Below are positions 60,766 through 64,000 of a stretch of 64,000 bases of DNA, piece by piece; the stretch's first letter is position 1, and every line of letters begins with the position of its first letter. A program made the translations under genes and the position numbers. The notes under the pieces were generated by a model. The model did no database searches. It worked only from the letters and a program-made list of their open reading frames with translations, and was not told the origin of the DNA. The DNA lies in the NCBI GenBank assembly GCA_910587345.1, contig CAJUKH010000026.1, positions 1 through 64,000 on the forward strand, written 5' to 3'. This DNA is from an uncultured Oscillospiraceae bacterium. Lineage in GTDB: Bacteria; Bacillota; Clostridia; Oscillospirales; Oscillospiraceae.

Positions 60766-61617
60766 ATGGACCTTTGCAATATGGAAGAAATTCGAGCGTT
60801 GCTTTCCCGCCATAATTTTCATTTTTCCAAGGCGCTTGGACAAAATTTTCTCATTGAAAGTTGGGTACCACAGGAAATTGCAGATGCTTCCGGTGCCGGA
60901 GCTGGTTATGGTGTGCTGGAGATCGGCCCGGGGATCGGACCGTTAACGGTCCAACTGGCCCAGCGGGCTGACAAAGTTGCTTCGGTAGAGCTGGATCAGA
61001 CACTTCTTCCTATTCTGGCGGAAACATTAGCAGACTATGATAACGTGGCCGTGATTCCGGGGGATGTGATGAAACTGGATCTCTCTGCTGTGGTTGCACA
61101 GCAATTTCCCGGTCTCACCCCTCTGGTTTGTTCCAATCTCCCCTATAACATCACAACGCCTGTGCTTACCCTCCTTTTAGAATCTGGACTTTTTTCCGCC
61201 ATCACCGTCATGATTCAAAAAGAAGTTGCCCAGAGAATATGTGCGCAACCGGGAGCCGGAGCGTACGGTGCTTTCTCTGTATTGTGCCAATATTATGCAA
61301 AAACGGAGTTCCTTTTTGATGTTCCCAAAGAGTGTTTTCTCCCCAGTCCAAAAGTAACGTCAGCCGTTATTCGGCTTACACCGTGCCCACCTCCGGAATG
61401 CGTTCACAATAAGGAGCTGTTTTTCCGGGTAGTCCGGGGTGCTTTTGGCCTCAGACGAAAGACCTTACTCAACGCCCTTTCCGCCGCCTTCCCGCTGAAT
61501 AAAGAGCAATTGCGAAACTGCATCCAATCTGCCGGCCTTTCTCCGGAAATTCGTGGGGAACGGCTTTCTATTCTGGAGTTCGCTCTTCTTGCCGATGAAA
61601 TTGAGAAATCGTTATGA
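60766..61617 (+). CDS. rsmA: 16S rRNA dimethyladenosine transferase
   Basis: KsgA/RsmA dimethylates two adjacent adenosines in the 3' hairpin of 16S rRNA. The 283-residue protein has FSKALGQNFLIE, the SAM site VLEIGPGIGPLTVQLAQR (near 46-63), and the catalytic motif SNLPYNITTPVL (near 124-135). GAGGTGAG precedes the ATG. It overlaps the following nucleotidyltransferase gene by 4 bases. Confidence 0.96.
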   Translation: MDLCNMEEIRALLSRHNFHFSKALGQNFLIESWVPQEIADASGAGAGYGVLEIGPGIGPLTVQLAQRADKVASVELDQTLLPILAETLADYDNVAVIPGDVMKLDLSAVVAQQFPGLTPLVCSNLPYNITTPVLTLLLESGLFSAITVMIQKEVAQRICAQPGAGAYGAFSVLCQYYAKTEFLFDVPKECFLPSPKVTSAVIRLTPCPPPECVHNKELFFRVVRGAFGLRRKTLLNALSAAFPLNKEQLRNCIQSAGLSPEIRGERLSILEFALLADEIEKSL

Positions 61618-62375
61618 GAGAACGGATTCTTTTAGAAGAGATCACTCATCGCTACCAGCGGATTCTTGGGCAAAATTTTCTAGGTCTCTATGTTCATGGT
61701 TCCATCGCCTTTGGCTGTTTTTCCTGGGAAAAGAGCGACATCGACTTTTTAGTCGTGGTTGCAACTCCGCTGTCCTTATCTGAAAAGGAAAAACTGATCT
61801 CTGTTATGCTGGAGCTGGACCTCATCGGACCACCCAAAGGCTTTGAGATGAGCGTTGTTCTGCTGAAAACCTGTAGGTCATTTCATTATCCAACTCCCTA
61901 CGAACTTCATTATTCCAATGCGCATAAAGCCAAATATCTTGCTGATATTACGGAGCATTGTCGGCTTTCTTACGGTACCGACCCAGACTTGGCTGCCCAT
62001 TTTACAGTGACCAGGGCAGTTGGCTTCCCTATTTATGGTCCGCCGGTGGAAGAGATATTTCCCCCAGTGCCAAAGGACATTTATTGGGCCAGCCTGCTAA
62101 ACGACATTCAGAATGTAGAAACCGAAATCATGACAGATCCTCTTTATTATGTATTAAATCTTTGCCGAATGCTGGCCTATCAGCAAGAGGGGCTGATTCT
62201 TTCCAAGGAACAAGGCGGGCAATGGGCACTTTCCCATCTGCCTTTGTCTTATCAGCCAACCGTGGCAGAGGCCCTTGTTTGTTATCAAAAGGGCCTTCCT
62301 TTTACCCCTGAGCACCACCAGGCCACCGCATTTGCACAGGCAATGACAGAGAAATTTTCCGCTTATGGTTCATAG
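61614..62375 (+). CDS. AadA-like nucleotidyltransferase (DUF4111)
   Basis: 253 residues similar in layout to aminoglycoside 3''/9-adenylyltransferases. The nucleotidyltransferase motif GSIAFGCFSWEKSDIDFLVV (29-48) has the GS and DxD metal residues, and a C-terminal helical DUF4111 domain (about 150-250) contains DPLYYVLNLCRMLAYQQEG. Whether it confers streptomycin or spectinomycin resistance is unproven; chromosomal homologues are often housekeeping. Translation is coupled to rsmA through ATGAGAG overlap. Confidence 0.75.
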   Translation: MRERILLEEITHRYQRILGQNFLGLYVHGSIAFGCFSWEKSDIDFLVVVATPLSLSEKEKLISVMLELDLIGPPKGFEMSVVLLKTCRSFHYPTPYELHYSNAHKAKYLADITEHCRLSYGTDPDLAAHFTVTRAVGFPIYGPPVEEIFPPVPKDIYWASLLNDIQNVETEIMTDPLYYVLNLCRMLAYQQEGLILSKEQGGQWALSHLPLSYQPTVAEALVCYQKGLPFTPEHHQATAFAQAMTEKFSAYGS

Positions 62376-62418
62376 CAAATATCCCGCAAGGAAAAATCCT
62401 TGCGGGATATTTGTTTTT
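62376..62418. terminator. Bidirectional terminator
   Basis: CAAATATCCCGCAAGGA and TCCTTGCGGGATATTTG pair perfectly around AAAA, followed by T. Confidence 0.92.
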
Positions 62419-63085
62419 ACTCTCCTTCTGCCTTTAGCCGTTCCAATTCTTTTGTATCCACAATACGATATCCCTCAGGACACTTTTCCAAGCAGCCTGC
62501 TTTCACGAACTTTGCCAGCACATACAAAAAATGGCGGTAAGTCACCCCCAAAAATGCTGCCGCTTCCGTATGTCGTTCCCGGTACACTCCTTTATAAGCA
62601 GTAAGCAGTATAAACGCAGCCAGCCGATGTTCCAATTTCCCCGATTGATTATGGGAATATCGGTTTGTGTTCGCCACTGACCTTTCTCCCAAAAATCGAC
62701 ATAAAGCGCGAAGAAATGTCACATCATTCAACAGCATCTCTTTGCATTGAGAATACCGAACTGCGTAACAGGCACACGATGTAATGGCCGCTACTCCGTT
62801 GCATCTCTTTCTGGTACCAAGCAATTCCATTTCTCCCAAAAAGCAGGGGCCTTCTGCAAAATTGACGAGCGTAACTTTTCCGTTGGCATGGGAAACGTAA
62901 ATTTTTACCCTCCCTTCCAAAAGGATATACAGGACCTCTTTTGATTCTCCTTCTTCCAAGATCGTTGTTTCGCTATCGTACTGCACGAAACTTGTATACG
63001 GTTTTATATCGAATCCGAAATAGTTTTCCAACGGAAATCTATTTTGCCATTCTTGCAGCATCCTCTGGTTCTTCGGGAGCGCCAT
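62417..63085 (-). CDS. Crp/Fnr family regulator (YeiL-like)
   Basis: 222 residues: cyclic-nucleotide-binding fold (about 25-135; EGESKEVLYILLEGRVKIYVS, GPCFLGEMELLG), a dimer helix and a C-terminal HTH (about 165-215). Several cysteines cluster at 97-114 (CNGVAAITSCACYAVRYSQC), which could sense redox state, but the spacing does not match FNR. AAAGGAGGGG precedes ATG 63085. A perfect palindrome lies 18 bases upstream. Confidence 0.85.
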   Translation of the reverse strand: MALPKNQRMLQEWQNRFPLENYFGFDIKPYTSFVQYDSETTILEEGESKEVLYILLEGRVKIYVSHANGKVTLVNFAEGPCFLGEMELLGTRKRCNGVAAITSCACYAVRYSQCKEMLLNDVTFLRALCRFLGERSVANTNRYSHNQSGKLEHRLAAFILLTAYKGVYRERHTEAAAFLGVTYRHFLYVLAKFVKAGCLEKCPEGYRIVDTKELERLKAEGE

Positions 63086-63102
63086 ATTATCCCCTCCTTT
63101 TC

Positions 63103-63120
63103 CTATGAGATTTCTCATAG
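63103..63120. promoter_or_regulatory. 18-bp perfect palindrome between divergent genes
   Basis: CTATGAGA-TT-TCTCATAG. It lies between the Crp/Fnr gene and the methyltransferase gene, immediately downstream of a minus-strand TATGAT (63132-63127). It is a good candidate operator of the regulator. Confidence 0.6.
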
Positions 63121-63178
63121 CTAATTATCATACCATAAAATATACTGAAACGGAATACCAATGAAGGAGGCTCCTTAT

Positions 63179-63811
63179 ATGGAACAGCGCGCATACTGGG
63201 ACCATGTTGCTCCCACCAAAGAATTCACACTTCCCCTGCAATCGGAACTTCTGGCACAGTGGGTCACCCCAGACAGCAGTATTTTGGATTTCGGCTGCGG
63301 TTATGGGCGCACTTTGAATCAGCTTCAGCAACTTGGATATCAAAATCTGTGCGGCATCGATTTCTCTCCCGAGATGATTCGCCGGGGAAAGGCGTTATTC
63401 CCCACACTCGACCTGCGAGTCAAAGTAACAGAGCAAATTGACCTTCCGGATCAAAGCGTTGACGCAGTTCTCCTCTTCGCCGTTCTTACCTGTATCCATC
63501 AGGACAAAGCCCAATCGTCTATCGTCCGGGAGTTATACCGCATTTTAAAACCAGGCGGCATTCTATATATCAACGACTATCTTTTGGCTTCCGACCCACG
63601 AAATTTACACCGTTATGAGAAATTTCAAGATAAATATGGCTGCTACGGCATCTTTGAACTCCCCGAAGGTGCTATCTGCCGCCACCATTCCCGGGAATAT
63701 CTTGATCGCCTTCTTTCGGCTTTTCACACAGCGCACTTTCAACCCCTGACATTTACCACCATGAACGGCCATACTGCCAGCGGATTTGCTTACCTTGGCC
63801 AAAAGCACTAA
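63179..63811 (+). CDS. Class I SAM-dependent methyltransferase
   Basis: 210 residues of the methyltransferase 11/25 type. Motif I is ILDFGCGYGRTL (near 35-46), with the acidic SAM contact in CGIDFSPEMIRRG and the post-motif LPDQSVDAVLLFAVLTCI. AAGGAGG lies 9 bases before ATG 63179, which is favoured over the ATG at 63161 upstream of it. Substrate unknown. It is divergent from the Crp/Fnr gene and may be controlled by it. Confidence 0.85.
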   Translation: MEQRAYWDHVAPTKEFTLPLQSELLAQWVTPDSSILDFGCGYGRTLNQLQQLGYQNLCGIDFSPEMIRRGKALFPTLDLRVKVTEQIDLPDQSVDAVLLFAVLTCIHQDKAQSSIVRELYRILKPGGILYINDYLLASDPRNLHRYEKFQDKYGCYGIFELPEGAICRHHSREYLDRLLSAFHTAHFQPLTFTTMNGHTASGFAYLGQKH

Positions 63812-63835
63812 AAAACGGGCGGTAAAACCGCCCGC
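63811..63835. terminator. Terminator between convergent genes
   Basis: CGGGCGGT-AAA-ACCGCCCG. On the minus strand it is followed by TTTTTT, ending the sigma factor gene. Confidence 0.85.
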
Positions 63836-63837
63836 TT

Positions 63838-64000
63838 CTACATCCCTTTTCGTATCTGCTCCAATGCCCCTTTTTCCAAGCGAGAAACCTGTGCCTGAGA
63901 AATCCCCACCTCAACGGAAACCTCCATCTGCGTCTTTCCTTGAAAAAAACGAAGGGCAAGGATCTTCCTCTCCCGCTCCGGTAGCCGGGCCACAGCTTCT
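63838..64000 (-). CDS. sigG: Sporulation sigma factor, sigma-G-like (partial, 3' end)
   Basis: Only the last 53 codons are in the window; the 5' part lies beyond base 64000. The visible part is sigma region 4.2: LPERERKILALRFFQGKTQM, then EVGISQAQVSRLEKGALEQI. FFQGKTQMEV and ISQAQVSRLEK agree with sigma-G more than sigma-F, but the choice between these forespore factors is not certain from this fragment. Confidence 0.82.
   Translation of the reverse strand, partial: EAVARLPERERKILALRFFQGKTQMEVSVEVGISQAQVSRLEKGALEQIRKGM

Noticed and set aside
1..64000. CRISPR arrays, complete insertion sequences, prophage or known defence operons
   Set aside because: No regularly spaced direct repeats, transposase genes or characteristic defence gene sets were found in the window.

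Overview
The window is a stretch of chromosome from a spore-forming, anaerobic Firmicute, most likely a gut Clostridium relative of the Oscillospiraceae type. The evidence is the sporulation genes (spoIIR, a sigma-G-like C-terminus, a ylmC/ymxH homologue), class III fructose bisphosphatase, a six-gene Rnf complex, reverse-type rubrerythrin, a bile salt hydrolase, T-box and tetrahydrofolate-riboswitch control, and strong Gram-positive ribosome binding sites. Assignment to a genus is not possible from the sequence alone.

Layout. 0-10 kb: tRNA-Pro, an RluA-type pseudouridine synthase, fbp, a tiny unannotated ORF, a TVP38-type membrane protein, tmcAL, ackA, gdhA and a COG2509 flavoprotein. 10-16.6 kb: a lone tyrosine recombinase, a WecG/TagA glycosyltransferase, tmk, a tiny Cys/Gly-rich membrane protein, mltG, a U32 protein (TrhP type) and an acyltransferase. 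16.6-25.4 kb: T-box plus alaS, a bile salt hydrolase, a small AT-rich patch with an EFR1 ferredoxin and a decayed YdeI-like pseudogene, a HIT protein, a large membrane protein, and an ECF S component under a THF riboswitch. 25.4-29.7 kb: minus-strand operon holA, DUF4914, RNase M5-like, MBL hydrolase. 29.8-36.8 kb: P1 peptidase, spoIIR, rubrerythrin, glmS, ylmC, amidase and LysM-GH18 hydrolase. 37-39.3 kb: CoA-disulfide reductase with rhodanese domain, a palindromic repeat region, tRNA-Leu. 39.4-44.4 kb: ylxM-ffh-rpsP-khpA-(membrane protein)-rimM-trmD, then degV. 44.4-50.3 kb: rnfCDGEAB. 50.4-57.3 kb: an XRE regulator divergent from a PadR/DUF2812 pair, and a minus-strand envelope cluster xpaC-telA-LemA-like-TPM-DUF975. 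57.4-64 kb: a probable 6S RNA, rpe-recR, a WYL regulator with a GyrI-like protein, rsmA with an AadA-like nucleotidyltransferase, a Crp/Fnr regulator divergent from a methyltransferase, and the 3' end of a sigma-G-like gene.

The metabolic genes fit an amino-acid and sugar fermenter: acetate kinase gives ATP, Rnf couples ferredoxin oxidation to NAD reduction and ion pumping, GDH links glutamate to 2-oxoglutarate, and rubrerythrin and the CoA-disulfide reductase handle oxidants. Most of the window is conserved housekeeping sequence. The most noteworthy items are a tandemly duplicated FMN domain in RnfG, a probable 6S RNA at 57.42 kb, tandem PadR palindromes on a consensus promoter, a folate riboswitch that appears to mask its own ribosome binding site, a DUF4914 ATPase-like protein in a replication/RNA operon, a 52-residue protein with 16 cysteines, and a palindromic repeat beside tRNA-Leu. 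No CRISPR array, intact insertion sequence, prophage or complete novel defence system was seen.
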